Of a stretch of DNA of 64,000 nt, positions 49,294 to 61,904 are shown piece after piece (position 1 is the first letter of the stretch; each line of letters begins with the position of its first letter). The DNA is taken from the NCBI GenBank assembly GCA_963853835.1, contig OY970829.1, positions 77,312,901-77,376,900 on the forward strand, given 5' to 3'. The position numbers and the translations under genes are program-made. Origin of the DNA: Calendula officinalis. Its lineage: Eukaryota > Streptophyta > Magnoliopsida > Asterales > Asteraceae. The notes beneath the pieces were generated by a model. It was not told the DNA's origin, searched no databases, and was given only the letters and a program-made list of their open reading frames with translations.

Positions 49294-49661
49294 GGCCAAA
49301 ATGCATTTTAGTACTCTAAACTTGGCTAACTAGGTCTTCTATTACCCTGAACTATTAAATGTGCAGCATGGTACCCTGAACTTGACAAAATGGTCAATTT
49401 AGTACCCTGACTCACCAATTTGATCACATTTTCTCGCTTGATTTACTTCCGTCGGGACTTTTGACGGACTAAAAAATATACGTTCATCTCAATATATTGA
49501 TATTAAAAGCAAACCTCGTGAGAAAAATATGTCAAATTAATGAGTCAGAGTACTAAATTGACCATTTTGTCAAGTTCATGGTACTATGTTGCATCTTTAA
49601 TAGTTCAGGGTAGTAGAAAACTCAGTCAGCCAAGTTCAGGGTACTAAAATGCATTTTAGCC
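49294..49661. mobile_element. Mutator-type MITE with exact 9-bp TSD
   Basis: Long inverted repeats of about 130 bp start GGCCAAAATGCATTTTAGTAC and include GGTACCCTGAACTTGACAAA. The flanks carry identical AACAATTTA (49285-49293 and 49662-49670), a 9-bp TSD typical of Mutator-like elements. Confidence 0.85.
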
Positions 49662-49682
49662 AACAATTTAACCCAACTAATT

Positions 49683-49861
49683 GAGGAATGATATTTGCGT
49701 CTATAATTTGTGCCTAATCATAGGCTTACTCACTTATAAACTTGACATGTGTCATCCACTAATTCTCTCGCTTTATATCATCTCTTGATTTAGACACTTA
49801 TTATGATCAAATTGGTAAGCACATGAGTAGGAATATTTAGTAGGCACAAATACCATTACTC
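49683..49861. mobile_element. Second Mutator-type MITE with 9-bp TSD
   Basis: Ends GAGGAATGATATTTG and CAAATACCATTACTC are inverted. The flanks share CAACTAATT (49674-49682 and 49862-49870). It is the same family as 9206-9361 and only 12 bp from the previous element's TSD. Confidence 0.75.
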
Positions 49862-49870
49862 CAACTAATT

Positions 49871-50422
49871 ATATACTTACTTCATTTCAAAATAAGTGAT
49901 ACATTTTAAAAAATTGTTTTATATAGTAAAAAATAGTGGGTTCATACCAACTAAATATCTCATTTAATATAATGAAATGACTAATTTGTTCATATTTTTC
50001 CTTTTAAACATTATTAAACTCACTTAAATCAAAATGTGTGAAACTTTCTTCCACTTAAATCATATGAAAATCTTCTGCGACATTACACGGGGTTAAATTA
50101 ACTAGTTTTTGGATTTTGGTACAATATGTAAATCGATATAAATCCATCCGTTTATAGTAACACGATAAAGACACATTCTTGAAAACAAAAACAAAAAATA
50201 ATTATTTACTCGTAATTTACATGCTATATTTTCCCGTTTTCATTAAATGTAAATACTACTTCTGTCATACATTACTAGTAAATGGACATGCTATAAACAT
50301 GCGTGTGCACTTCAAAATATTCGTATAATGGGAAAAAGCAAAAGAGAAAAGATAATACTAAATATATCCCTAATCTTCATAATGACATATTGACATACGT
50401 CACTCACCAATCTAATTTATTA
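49871..50422. other. Intergenic, no gene seen
   Basis: AT-rich. 50095-50210 resembles 42730-42830. Confidence 0.4.
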
Positions 50423-50687
50423 CTCCCTCCGTCCCAAAAAAAACTTCTCATTTAGGTTTTGCACAAGTTTTTAGGTGATAGTTAGTGGTGGGGTCATTGA
50501 TAATACTTTTGATTAAAATATAAGGTTGGATTGGAGAGAGAAAGATAGTTAGTAGATATTAGTGGTGGAGATTTTAGTAATAATATTTTTTTTATTGTGT
50601 GGAGCCCATCAAATATGGGAAATGAGAAGTTTTTTGTGGGACAAAAATTTAGAGTGAAATGGGAAGTTTTTTGTGGGACGGAGGGAG
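50423..50687. mobile_element. Stowaway MITE
   Basis: The 265-bp element has CTCCCTCCGTCCCA / GGGACGGAGGGAG ends and TA on both sides. It has the same family ends as the copy in ABCG intron 9. Confidence 0.95.
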
Positions 50688-51029
50688 TATTTTTTAACTT
50701 TCTTTCTAGTCCATATTACCTATTAAGTTAAGAATAATGTTACTCGGTTACTCAATTTAAGTTGTGTTCAAGGATTTCCATTATTTTTATAAAATCCCGA
50801 TGAACAAATCTCAATCATTGATTAATAACATATAATAGTCAAGATTAATCACATATTTTATACATCGAGGGGGTATTTTGGTCATTTTAAAAAAATTAAT
50901 TATTTGTATTTTACAATTATTTTTTTAATTATTTTTTTCATTAATAACACATAATGTGATGCATAATGAATCATATGTGATTGAACTAAAACATAACATG
51001 TGATTAAATATACAATCACAAGTGATTTT

Positions 51030-52753
51030 TGTAACGACCCGAAATTTGTAAATAAATAAATTGTGCAAAAATATGATAAATAAGGATAAATCGTTTAAAG
51101 AACGTGGGAATTGGTTTCGTGTCGTTTGGACACCGTACGAGAAAGTTATGGGCGAAACCGGGTCGAGACAAAGATGAAAAAGTGCAGCCCTGCTGCCTTA
51201 AGGAGTTCGCGACGCGAACTAGTTGTCACGATCGGGAAGTCGGGCCAGGGAGTTTGGCTATCGGGCGCGAAGTAGTTCGCGATGAGATAGCGATCGCTAA
51301 GTCTGCGTACGAAATGCAAAGTTAGCGACGCGAACTAAGTTCGCGTCGTGAAGTCTGGTCGTGCAGCATTTAAGACGGGTTTGAGCTCATTTATTGCAAG
51401 GAAAAACCCTAGTTTTCTTCCTCTCGAGTTTGTGAACGATTTTGGGTGTAAACCATCATTTGGAGCTGATTTCTTCATCAAATCTTGTGATTCTTCACTC
51501 CTAGTTGAAGATTAAAGGTATATCTTCAATCATTTGTAGTTGTAGCTTTAGATCTATGGGTTTAGAAGCTTGGGGTTAAAACCCTAGTTCTTGGGGTTGT
51601 GGGATATGGTGATATAAATGATGTATACACTTGATAGATGATGTATTGACAAGGAAAACAAGTGTATGATTATGATTTGTAAGAATCTTACGGGTTGGTT
51701 AAACCTAGGGTTTGGTAAATCACCATATTTGGGGGAAATGGATTGATGGGTGTTATCTAGAGGTAGATGAACACATTGGTAGTAGTTTGTGATAATAATC
51801 TTGTTGTGATAATTGTTTTAGACATTCGGTGAAGTATCGAAGTGGGCGAATTGTGAGCAAGGAACCGGCGGAAAGAATACGGTTAAAGCATCTTTGTTAC
51901 TAAGGTGAGTACGTGTGGACTTTATTGAGTACATAGCCATGAAAATACTTGTTGTTACATATGTCGAGTCTATTTGATAATTGTGTAAAATTTAGTAAAT
52001 AGAGTTAGTTGTATATTATTGAATATAGTTAACTAACTTGTTGATGATTGATGTGATAGCCAAGGGCTTTTTTTGATATAACCGTTGAGTTATAGTAAGG
52101 TTGAGACGATGTGATGACGCGGGGGATCCCCGGTCATGAGGTATGGAATGGGGAGCATTTGGGCGGATCCCCATCGGCCCATTCCATGATAGTAGTCTTG
52201 CTAACTGGAAGTAGTCCGGCGAGTAAGGCAGGTATAGGTAGATTGGGCGATTCCCTCTTGCCTTTACCTTGAAGCTTGTTAATGCGGGGGATCCCCGGTT
52301 AATGAGTTAATGTAGTTCTAGTTGGTTGGGGACGTCCCGACGACTAGATATGATTGCTAGGGAAGCAAAGGATTAGAGTCACAATAGGGTGACTAGATAG
52401 ATGGATGACTCACTTATATGTTGTTTTATATGTCATACGATTATATCTATTATCGGGTCTAAACCCATGTAGCTCACGAGACGTTTTGTCTCACGTACTC
52501 CTTGTTTTGTTTTGCTATGTACTCAGGTTCGGGATCGAAGGCTTAGGTACGCATGGATAGAGATGCGGGACCTAGATTAGAAGAACACTAGATTGGATTT
52601 AGTCTTAGCTTGGTTATGATCTATTTTGTAACACCTAATTTTATACTCTGATTTCATACCAAGGTTTTTGTAAATCCAAATTTGAGGATGTTCTTCTATT
52701 TATAAAATGTTTTATTTTGGCCAATATTTTGTATTAAAATTTGAGGTGTTACA
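51030..52753 (+). repeat. 5' LTR of the Gypsy element
   Basis: Starts TGTAACGACCCG and ends GAGGTGTTACA. It contains CGCGGGGGATCCCCGG-type palindromic words near 52114 and 52284. Short translated frames here repeat at the 3' LTR and are not genes. Confidence 0.95.
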
Positions 52754-52756
52754 ACT

Positions 52757-52768
52757 TGGTATCAGAGC
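52757..52768 (+). other. Primer-binding site, initiator tRNA-Met
   Basis: TGGTATCAGAGC, three bases after the 5' LTR. Confidence 0.95.
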
Positions 52769-53002
52769 TATAGTTTAAGTGAATTAGGTTGGATGACCAT
52801 CCTAGTCTTAGACTGTAGCATTAGGAATATAAGATTCCTTAAGATCATAGGTTGACCTTGAGACTTTATATTAAGTTTAGGGTCGAACCTAGGGGACCGA
52901 TGAAATTGGATATGATTATGGATATTGAGTCTTACGCGACTAATGGGTTGTACACAATGTACTAAATGTTTAATGTCTTTCGTGTAGTCTTGATTGAAAG
53001 AA

Positions 53003-56000
53003 ATGGTGACCACGCGTAGAAGTGGTAGAGCCCCGGAGGGCCGGGTGGAGGAGATACCTCCTGTAGAGGTTGAGGTTGAACAAGAAGGTCACCCGTCGAT
53101 GCATCGGGTGGGTGAGTCGGAGGTCGGAGCTAATAGAACTCCGGTAACCATGGTGGATCTCCAAACTATTATCGATCAAATCAAGGGAACGGTGGCCGAA
53201 GAAGTGCACCGTATCATTGGAGACCGTGAGAGGTCGGGAGGAGACCGTGAATCCGAGGCTAAATCGGATGAGAGGACCGGGGGTAGTGGCACCGGGGAGG
53301 GGAGATCCTCCACGGGTGGCCAAAGTGATGCTAGGGCTAAGCCCATTGTAAAAGAAGGTTGTTCGTTTAAATCCTTCATGGCTTGTAAGCCAAATGTGTA
53401 TACGGGTAGTTCGGACCCGAAGGTAACCATGAGGTGGATCCGGGAGACCGAGAGGGTCATCGGTAGTAGCAAGTGCAAGGATGCCGACATGGTGACGTAT
53501 GCGTCACAATTGTTAAAAGAAGACGCGATGGTTTGGTGGGATATTGTGTATGAGACCCTCGGGAGGGAGGTGATTGAGAAGATGTCGTGGGATGAGTTTA
53601 CCGCGAGGTTGAAAAAGAAATTTTGTCCCGAAAGGGATTTGGAGAAAATGCACGAGAAGTTCGTGACCCTCAAAAAGGGTGATATGTCGGTGGAAGAATA
53701 TTCGAGAGAGTTCACGGGATTACTCCCGTTTGTTGCTAAAACCTAGTCGGATGAGAGGTTGAGAGTGGTTCGGTATGCAAGTGGGCTACCGTGGGATTAT
53801 CAGTTGGAGGTTAAGAGGGCGGTCTCACTCGATGAGGCTATCAGTGCCGCCCGGGGTGTTGAGGAGGTGAATGAGGCGCGTGTTGCCGAGACGGCCCACG
53901 TGGGGGAGAAAAGGAAAGCCGAGAGCGGCTCTAGTTCGTTCAAGAAAGGGAAGTTCACTTCGAGCTTCTCTAAGCAAGGTAGTGTTGGCTCGTGCAAGAA
54001 GTGCGGGAAGAATCATGCCGGCGTGTGCCGAGGAGAGTCGAAGACTTGCTTTAATTGTGGGAAGCCGGGGCATATGGCCCGAGAATGCAAGTTGAAATCA
54101 TTGGCCGAGGTTGAGTGTTTCTCGTGCCACGAAAAGGGGCACTATAGCAATGTGTGCCCGAAGAAGGGAAACGAGTCGATGGTGTCCACGGCTCAAAAGA
54201 AAGTGGAACCGGCAAAGGTGAAGGTGCGGTCCTTCCAACTCACTCGGGAGGAGGCGAAGGAGGCACACGATGTGGTGTCAGGTACTCTATTCATTAACTC
54301 CTTGCCAACTCATATTTTATTTGATTCGGGTTCCAATTATTCGTTTGTGTCATACGAATTCGGTTGTAAATTGAATGTACCGTCCGAAATGTTAGATGAG
54401 GTTTATGAGATAGAAGTAGCCGACGGCAAAACGTCTATGGTTGAATGTATTTATAGAAGTTGTGAAATAGAAATAGACGGTAGAAAGTTTAAAGTAGATT
54501 TGTTGCCCATGGGAATTAGGGCGTTTGATGTGGTTATCGGTATGGATTGGTTGGGTATGCACCAAGCCAAGATTTTGTGTGGAAAGAAAATTGTGTCGAT
54601 TAGGACACCCGAGAATGAGAAAGTGTATGTGTATGGGGAGAAACGACATCACATGCCTAATGTGATTACCGCCATTAAGGCGAGGAAAAGTATATCGAAA
54701 GGTTGTGCATCGTTTATTGCATATGTATTAGATGGCCGAAAGGAAAAGAAGTCAATGGATAATGTCAAAATTATTCGGGATTTCCCCGAGGTATTTCCCG
54801 ATGACTTGCCCGGTTTGCCACCGGAGAGACAAGTCGAGTTTAAAATTGATTTAATTCCGGGGGCGACGCCGATTGCTCGTGCTCCCTACCGTTTAGCTCC
54901 CACCGAGATGCGAGAATTGATGACTCAATTGCAAGATTTGTTAGACAAAGGTTTTATTCGTCCGAGTTCGTCACCGTGGGGTGCACCGGTGTTATTTGTT
55001 AAGAAGAAAGATGACTCGATGAGAATGTGTATCGACTACCGAGAGTTGAATAAGGTAACTATTAAGAACCGTTACCCGTTGCCGAGAATTGATGACTTAT
55101 TCGACCAATTGCAAGGTGCTAGTTATTTCTCGAAGATTGACTTGAGGTCGGGTTATCACCAAGTTCGGGTGAAAGAAGGCGACACCGAGAAGACGGCTTT
55201 TCGTACACATTATGGTCATTATGAATTTCTAGTGATGCCGTTTGGTCTTACAAACGCGCTGGCCATTTTTATGGATTTAATGAATCGGGTTTGTAAACCC
55301 TTCCTTGATAAGTTTTTGACTGTGTTCATTGACGACATTTTGATTTATTCGAAAACCGAAGAAGAACACGAAGGTCAATTGAGGCTTGTTCTAGACGTGT
55401 TGAAACGGGAGAAGTTATATGCAAAATTCTCGAAGTGTGAATTTTGGTTGCGGGAAATGCAATTCTTAGGTCACGTGGTGACGTGTGACGGTATTAAGGT
55501 TGATCCGTCCAAGATTGAAGCAGTTTCAAATTGGGAGCCTCCGAGAACTCCTACCGAGGTTAGAAGTTTTCTTGGATTAGCCGGTTATTACAGAAGGTTT
55601 ATACAAGACTTCTCGAGAATCGCGATTCCACTCACGAAGTTAATGAGAAAAAGTGAGAAGTTTGTGTGGGAGAAGAAGCAAGAAGAGGCGTTTAAGTTGT
55701 TAAAATAAAAGTTATGTAACGCGCCGATTCTTACGTTACCGGATGGTATGGAAGATTTTGTGGTTTATAGTGATGCTTCGAATCAAGGGCTCGGTTGTGT
55801 GTTGATGCAAAGAGGTAAAGTGATCGCATATGCCTCGCGACAATTGAAGAATGCGGAATTAAGGTACACGACACACGACTTGGAATTGGCGGCGATTATT
55901 TTTGCCTTGAAGTTGTGGAGGCATTATTTGTATGGTACTCGGTGTACGTTGTACACGGATCATAAAAGTGTACAATATGTGTTTACTCAAAAAGATCTTA

Positions 56001-57613
56001 ATATGCGACAAAAAAGGTGGATCGAGTTGATTGCCGATTATGAATATGAGATTGTGTATCACGCGGGAAAGGCTAATGTAGTAGCCGACGCCTTGAGCCG
56101 AAAAGTTTATGAAAACCCGAACCGGGGAATTTTAACACGTATAGAAGTCGTCTCGAGTATTATCGAAAGGATCAAGAATGCCCAACGAGAAGTTATAGGA
56201 AAAGACGAGTTGAGACAAGAACGGTTAGGTAAAAACCAACATTTTCTCGAAAATGCACAAGGGTTGAAGACCGTAGGTGGTCGTATTTGGGTTCCTAAGT
56301 TCGGTGGCATCCGGAAAGAGTTGTTGTATGATGTGCACAAATCGAAGTATTCGATTCACCCGGGAAGTACAAAGACGTAGCAAGATATGAAACGGGTTTA
56401 TTGGTGGCCCGGAATGAAGGCGAGAGTGGCCAAGTATATCTCTAAGTGTGCCACGTGTGCACAAGTAAAAGCCGAGCATCAAGTACCGTTTGGGGTAGCT
56501 CAATCATTGGTTGTACCGGCCGGGAAGTGGGAAGATATAACTATGGATTTCATAGTAGGGTTACCGAAGACGAGTAAGGGTCATGATGCTATTTGGGTTA
56601 TAGATGACCGGTTGACCAAGAGTGCATTATTTTTAGCCATTCGGGAAACGTTGCCACTTGAGAAGTTGGCTAAGTTATATGTTGATGAGGTGGTTCGACT
56701 CCACGGGGTTCCATTATCGATTGTATCCGATAGAGACACGAGGTTTACCTCGAGATTTTGGCGGTCATTACAAGAAGAGTTGGGTACAAAGTTGCGGTTG
56801 AGCACGGCTTATCACCCGCAAACCGACGGTCAAAGTGAAAGAACGATTCAAACGGTTGAAGATATGTTGAGATCGTGTGTGTTAGACTTCGGTGGTAAAT
56901 GGGATGAACATTTACCGTTAGTCGAGTTCTCGTATAATAATAGTTATCACTCGACTATCAAGATGCCGCCTTATGAGGCGTTGTATGGGAGAAAATGTAG
57001 AACTCCATCTTGTTGGTTGGAAGCGGGAGAGACGAAACTCACGGGTCCCGAGATCATGAGAGTGACAAATGAGAAGATCGGTATTATTCAAACCAACATG
57101 AAAATCGCCCAAGATAGACAGCGGAGTTATTCGGGTTTGAAGAAAAGGCCATACGACTTGGATGTCGGTGATATGGTCATGTTGAAAGTGTCACCTTGGA
57201 ATGGTGTAATGCGGTTTGGTAAGAAAGGGAAGTTAAGTCCAAGGTATGTTGGGCCGTTTAAAATATTGAAACGGGTAGGGCTTCAAGCTTTTAAGTTGGA
57301 ACTTCCACCCGAGCTTCAAGGTGTGCATGACACCTTTCACGTGAGATATTTGAAAAAGTTTATCGGGGAAGTTGAAAATATTATTCCGTTACAAGAGTTG
57401 CGGGTTGACGGCCCGAACCGGTTGATTGAGGAGCCCGAGGCTATATTAGAAACGAAAACAAAGAAGCTTCGGAATAAGGAGATCGAGTTGGTGTTGGTCA
57501 AGTGGAAGCATTCACTTGGGCCGAATTTGACTTGGGAAGTCAAAGACGAGATTCGGAAAAGGTACCCAGATTTCGTGAACTATGATGAGATTCCGAGGAC
57601 GGAATCTTCTTAA
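53003..57613 (+). pseudogene. Gypsy gag-pol polyprotein, one frame with three nonsense codons
   Basis: From ATG 53003 (MVTTRRSGR) a single frame of 1537 codons runs to TAA 57611, interrupted by TAG 53744, TAA 55706 and TAG 56378 with no frame change. In order: gag (WWDIVYETLG, FCPERDLEKMHEKF), CCHC knuckles at about 53990-54155 (CFNCGKPGHMAREC, CFSCHEKGHYSNVC), and protease LFDSGSNYSFVS near 54320. RT follows with YRLAPTEMREL, FSKIDLRSGYHQ and the FIDDILIYS catalytic box near 55330, then RNase H (YSDASNQGLG, YTDHKSVQYV). Integrase has the zinc motif ending CATCAQVKAEH, DRDTRFTSRFW and HPQTDGQSERT. The end LTWEVKDEIRKRYPDF is chromo-like. As it stands the protein cannot be made. Confidence 0.95.
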
Positions 57614-57625
57614 GGGGTAGATAGT

Positions 57626-59349
57626 TGTAACGACCCGAAATTTATAAATAAATAAATTGTGCAAAAATATGATAAATAAGGATAAATCGTTTAAAGAACG
57701 TGAGAATTGGTTTCGTGTCGTTTGGACACCGTACGAGAAAGTTATGGGCGAAACCGGGTCGAGACAAAGATGAAAAAGTGCAGCCCTGCTGCCTTAAGGA
57801 GTTCGCGACGCGAACTAGTGGTCACGATCGGGAAGTCGGGCCAGGGAGTTTGGCTATCGGGCGCGAAGTAGTTCGCGATGAGATAGCGATCGCTAAGTCT
57901 GCGTACGAAATGCAAAGTTAGCGACGCGAACTAAGTTCGCGTCGTGAAGTCTGGTCGTGCAGCATTTAAGACGGGTTTGAGCTCATTTATTGCAAGGAAA
58001 AACCCTAGTTTTCTTCCTCTCGAGTTTGTGAACGATTTTGGGTGTAAACCATCATTTGGAGCTGATTTCTTCATCAAATCTTGTGATTCTTCACTCCTAG
58101 TTGAAGATTAAAGGTATATCTTCAATCATTTGTAGTTGTAGATTTAGATCTATGGGTTTAGAAGCTTGGGGTTGAAACCCTAGTTCTTGGGGTTGTGGGA
58201 TATGGTGATATAAATGATGTATACACTTGATAGATGATGTATTGACAAGGAAAACAAGTGTATGATTATGATTTGTAAGAATCTTACGGGTTGGTTAAAC
58301 CTAGGGTTTGGTAAATCACCATATTTGGGGGAAATGGATTGATGGGTGTTATCTAGAGGTAGATGAACACATTGGTAGTAGTTTGTGATGATAATCTTGT
58401 TGTGATAATTGTTTTAGACATTCGGTGAAGTATCGAAGTGGGCGAATTGTGAGCAAGGAACCGGCGGAAAGAATACGGTTAAAGCATCTTTGTTACTAAG
58501 GTGAGTACGTGTGGACTTTATTGAGTACATAGCCATGAAAATACTTGTTGTTACATATGTCAAGTCTATTTGATAATTGTGTAAAATTTAGTAAATAGAG
58601 TTAGTTGTATATTATTGAATATAGTTAACTAACTTGTTGATGATTGATGTGATAGCCAAGGGCTTTTTTTGATATAACCGTTGAGTTATAGTAAGGTTGA
58701 GACGATGTGATGACGCGGGGGATCCCCGGTCATGAGGTATGGAATGGGGAGCATTTGGGCGGATCCCCATCGGCCCATTCCATGATAGTAGTCTTGCTAA
58801 CTGGAAGTAGTCCGGCGAGTAAGGCAGGTATAGGTAGATTGGGCGATTCCCTCTTGCCTTTACCTTGAAGCTTGTTAATGCGGGGGATCCCCGGTTAATG
58901 AGTTAATGTAGTTCTAGTTGGTTGGGGACGTCCCGACGACTAGATATGATTGCTAGGGAAGCAAAGGATTAGAGTCACAATAGGGTGACTAGATAGATGG
59001 ATGACTCACTTATATGTTGTTTTATATGTCATATGATTATATCTATTATCGGGTCTAAACCCATATAGCTCACGAGACGTTTTGTCTCACGTACTCCTTG
59101 TTTTGTTTTGCTATGTACTCAGGTTCGGGATCGAAGGCTTAGGTACACATGGATAGAGATGCGGGACCTAGATTAGAAGAACACTAGATTGGATTTAGTC
59201 TTAGCTTGATTATGATCTATTTTGTAACACCTACTTTTATACTCTGATTTCATACCAAGGTTTTTGTAAATCCAAATTTGAGGATGTTCTTCTATTTATA
59301 AAATGTTTTATTTTGGCCAATATTTTGTATTAAAATTTGAGGTGTTACA
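57626..59349 (+). repeat. 3' LTR of the Gypsy element
   Basis: Same length as the 5' LTR, with about a dozen substitutions, e.g. near 57642, 57703, 57818, 58142, 58174, 58389, 58561 and 59035. Confidence 0.95.
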
Positions 59350-59636
59350 ATTTTACACTAAAAGCACATGTGATTAAGTAATACACATAATTAAATAAAT
59401 ATTGTTTTTTAATGAAAATAAAAAACAAATAAAATAAAAATTAAAATAAATAAAAAAAGAAAATAATAAAAAAAAATCAAAAAAATTTCTAGGTGTCAAA
59501 TGACCAAAATACCCCTTCATGTATAAAATATATGATTAATCTTGACCATTAGATATTATTGATCAATGGTTGAGATTTGTTCCTCGGAACTTCGTAAAAA
59601 TGATGGACCTCCTTGAACGTTTCTCTACTCAATTTA

Positions 59637-60440
59637 TCAAACTACTTATTAATAGTGTTTTTTAATAAATATAGTTTTATGAATACGTTAATTTATAAAT
59701 ATGATATGTATTTTCTTACAAATTCATCACAAGGTAGAAACACATAATCTTTGTTTTTGTTTAACTAAGAAGTTGAAAGTGTCCTACTATTTGAAAACCA
59801 CTTATTCTCTTAACACCAACTAAACATCATAATCGAAGTTAAACCTTGAAAATTATAATCACAAACAATTAATTAACATAGTTATCCACAGTTTTTTTTA
59901 GCGTAAAATTTGTAGTTTACGACTTGACGGTGGTGTTGGTGGTGGCGGAGTTAGTTGTTTGATGCGGAATGAGAGACGGAGTGAGTTGGCGAAGGCAAAA
60001 TAGTGTAAATTAGGGAGTGTGTGTTTGCCGTAAAAAAAAGGATCCCAGCACCGGATCGGAATCAAAAAACCTGAAACCAAAAAACACAAAAATCAAAGGC
60101 CGAGAATCAGAATGAAATAATGGTGTTATGGTTCCGCTTTGGTTCTGATTTGGCCCAATTTTTCAGGCTTAGAATCAGTTATAATCGAAAATTACATATT
60201 GATTTAGATTCGAAATTGTCAGATTCATATTCCAGAATCAAAGAAACTCAAACCAAAAAAACCAAACCCGAAAAACGTATTAAACTCCAACCAAGAACTG
60301 GCATGAAAACCGATTCGAACCAATTTCGGTTAAATTTTGATTCGATATTCACACCCATATGGCCCTGTATCGTGGTTGGTGTAAGCTTTTGGCAATTATA
60401 ACTGAATGATGGAAACAGCCCAAAACTACAATTGATTTCC
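59637..60440. other. Intergenic, no gene seen
   Basis: AT-rich with a GC-richer patch at 59920-59990 (GGTGGTGTTGGTGGTGGCGG), and a region of AACC/GGTT and AATCAG words at 60050-60350 typical of degenerate dispersed repeats. Confidence 0.4.
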
Positions 60441-60770
60441 ATTTTCCACCCTCTACATTGACGTCATAAATCACGCCGGTACTTCTTCCCATTCAGTTTC
60501 AAGGTCTTCCGGCGAACCGCCACCACAGCTGGTACAACCCTCGCCGCCGTTAAAACTCACTAAATAATTAATTTTCGAACTCGATCTTATACCGTCTTCG
60601 TTTCGTATCCATTTGATGGTTTACTCGACATCTAATCAATTCCTAGGTTAGTCTTTCATTGCTCATTCGTTACAACTTTATTTTTCATTTGTTTGTTAAT
60701 ACTTATAGCTAGTTCTGTTCATTTACTGTGAAAATTGTTCAATTTTGCTATAGTCTGTTCTAGATTTAAA
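60441..60770 (+). promoter_or_regulatory. Possible gene 5' end with TGACGTCA site, interrupted by an LTR element
   Basis: A perfect bZIP-type palindrome TGACGTCA lies at 60459-60466. It is followed by C-rich, UTR-like sequence (TTCCGGCGAACCGCCACCAC) and a GT-rich donor-like CTAGGTTAGTC near 60645. This could be the first, non-coding exon of a gene continuing right, past the retroelement. No coding exon is visible in the last 400 bp, so the call is tentative. Confidence 0.25.
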
Positions 60771-60775
60771 GTTAT

Positions 60776-61267
60776 TGTGGAGATCGAATAACTCTTCATA
60801 AACATAGATCTTTAGGCTCAAGAATAGTTAGTTCTTATCTGGAATAAGCATATGCAAATAACAAAATTGCGGAATTATATAAATATATATGTATAGCTAA
60901 ACAAGTTTTCATCATTAAAAGCCTCAATTCTATATATAAATACATAGAACGGTTCTTCGTTAAACAGGATCAAACGATCTTGAGGCTTAGGTTTTACACA
61001 CAAAAACACGTTAAAACGTGGGTTCCAAGAACATTTAATTCTATGTCATTAGGTTTCTTTATATACTAGAAAACCTAAGACTTACAAGGAAAAGATAATA
61101 CTAAATCTTTTAAACTAATAAAGATATACTATATCTTTTTACATTAATGATTATCTCCTAAATCTTTATTTGAATTTGAACTTTCATATCTTCAATTTAG
61201 GTCCTTGTAGTTTAATAGTTTTGACTAATCAAATCTTTAATGAATATTAATAAAAATATTCCTAACA
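60776..61267 (-). repeat. 3' LTR (minus orientation)
   Basis: Plus-strand start TGTGGAGATC, end CCTAACA. Differs from its partner at only a few sites, e.g. near 60854 and 61035. Confidence 0.9.
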
Positions 61268-61904
61268 ATCTTCCCCTATTTGATTTGACAAAACTTGTAG
61301 AATTAGCTAGGAATCTTCAAGTCTCTTCCCCTTTTTGACATAATCAAATCAATCCGAGAAACTTGAACTTCCCCTTGAATGATCAACACTTTTTCTTCCC
61401 CTAAAAGTGTGCTATCATTCTTGTGTTCTTCAAGGCTATATCAATTACATTGAAAACCAACTATTTTCTATTTGAAGTTGAAGTAGAAACTCAAACTAAG
61501 CATCACATTCCGTCTAAATATAGTAATCAGCAACGTCATATCTTGTATGAGGGACTTGCTTATCTTAGTCTTCAACAGATCTTTTCGTTAAGATTCGGTT
61601 GAATTGCAGTTACAACAATACATAACATCTTATGTAGTAAGATTTTCCACTTCATCTTCAAATAAAATATAATCAATTATATCTGTAATCAATTGATAAA
61701 GATCAAATATGTAACAAATAAAACTTTCCTTTATCTTCATCATGCCTTCAACCTGTGTGTGAATAATGTGATTCGTTTCACATTATTATCAGATACGATC
61801 AATAAACCGTGGTATGGAACGAACATGGTGTGTGTCATGCTTTCCAAAATATGATGTATCAGTTGTATGGAAGAAATCAGTAAAAAAAAATTAAATTTTT
61901 TTTC

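Larger units (their letters stand above)
51030..59349 (+). mobile_element. Complete Ty3/Gypsy LTR retrotransposon (chromovirus-like)
   Basis: Two 1724-bp LTRs, TSD ATTTT (51025-51029 and 59350-59354), a tRNA-Met primer site at 52757-52768 and a purine tract AAGGGGTAGATAG before 57626. RT-RNase H-integrase order identifies Gypsy. By eye I count about a dozen LTR differences, under 1 percent, so the insertion is recent. The single gag-pol frame is broken by three stops. A Tekay/Del-like placement rests on integrase wording and the chromo-like tail (recollection). Confidence 0.95.
50760..59626. mobile_element. Mutator-type foldback element split by a Gypsy insertion
   Basis: The two halves, 50760-51029 and 59355-59626, form inverted ends of about 130 bp. 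GTTCAAGG... at the left faces CCTTGAAC at the right, and both carry CAAATCTCAA-type words. The flanks share ACTCAATTTA (50750-50759 and 59627-59636), a 9-10-bp TSD. Without the Gypsy the element is about 542 bp. The ACATGTGATT motifs in its centre place it with 11520-12022 and 39603-40375. Confidence 0.8.

Noticed and set aside
51104..51325. 73-codon frame, repeated at 57700-57921
   Set aside because: Identical position in both LTRs, with differing first codons; an LTR by-product.
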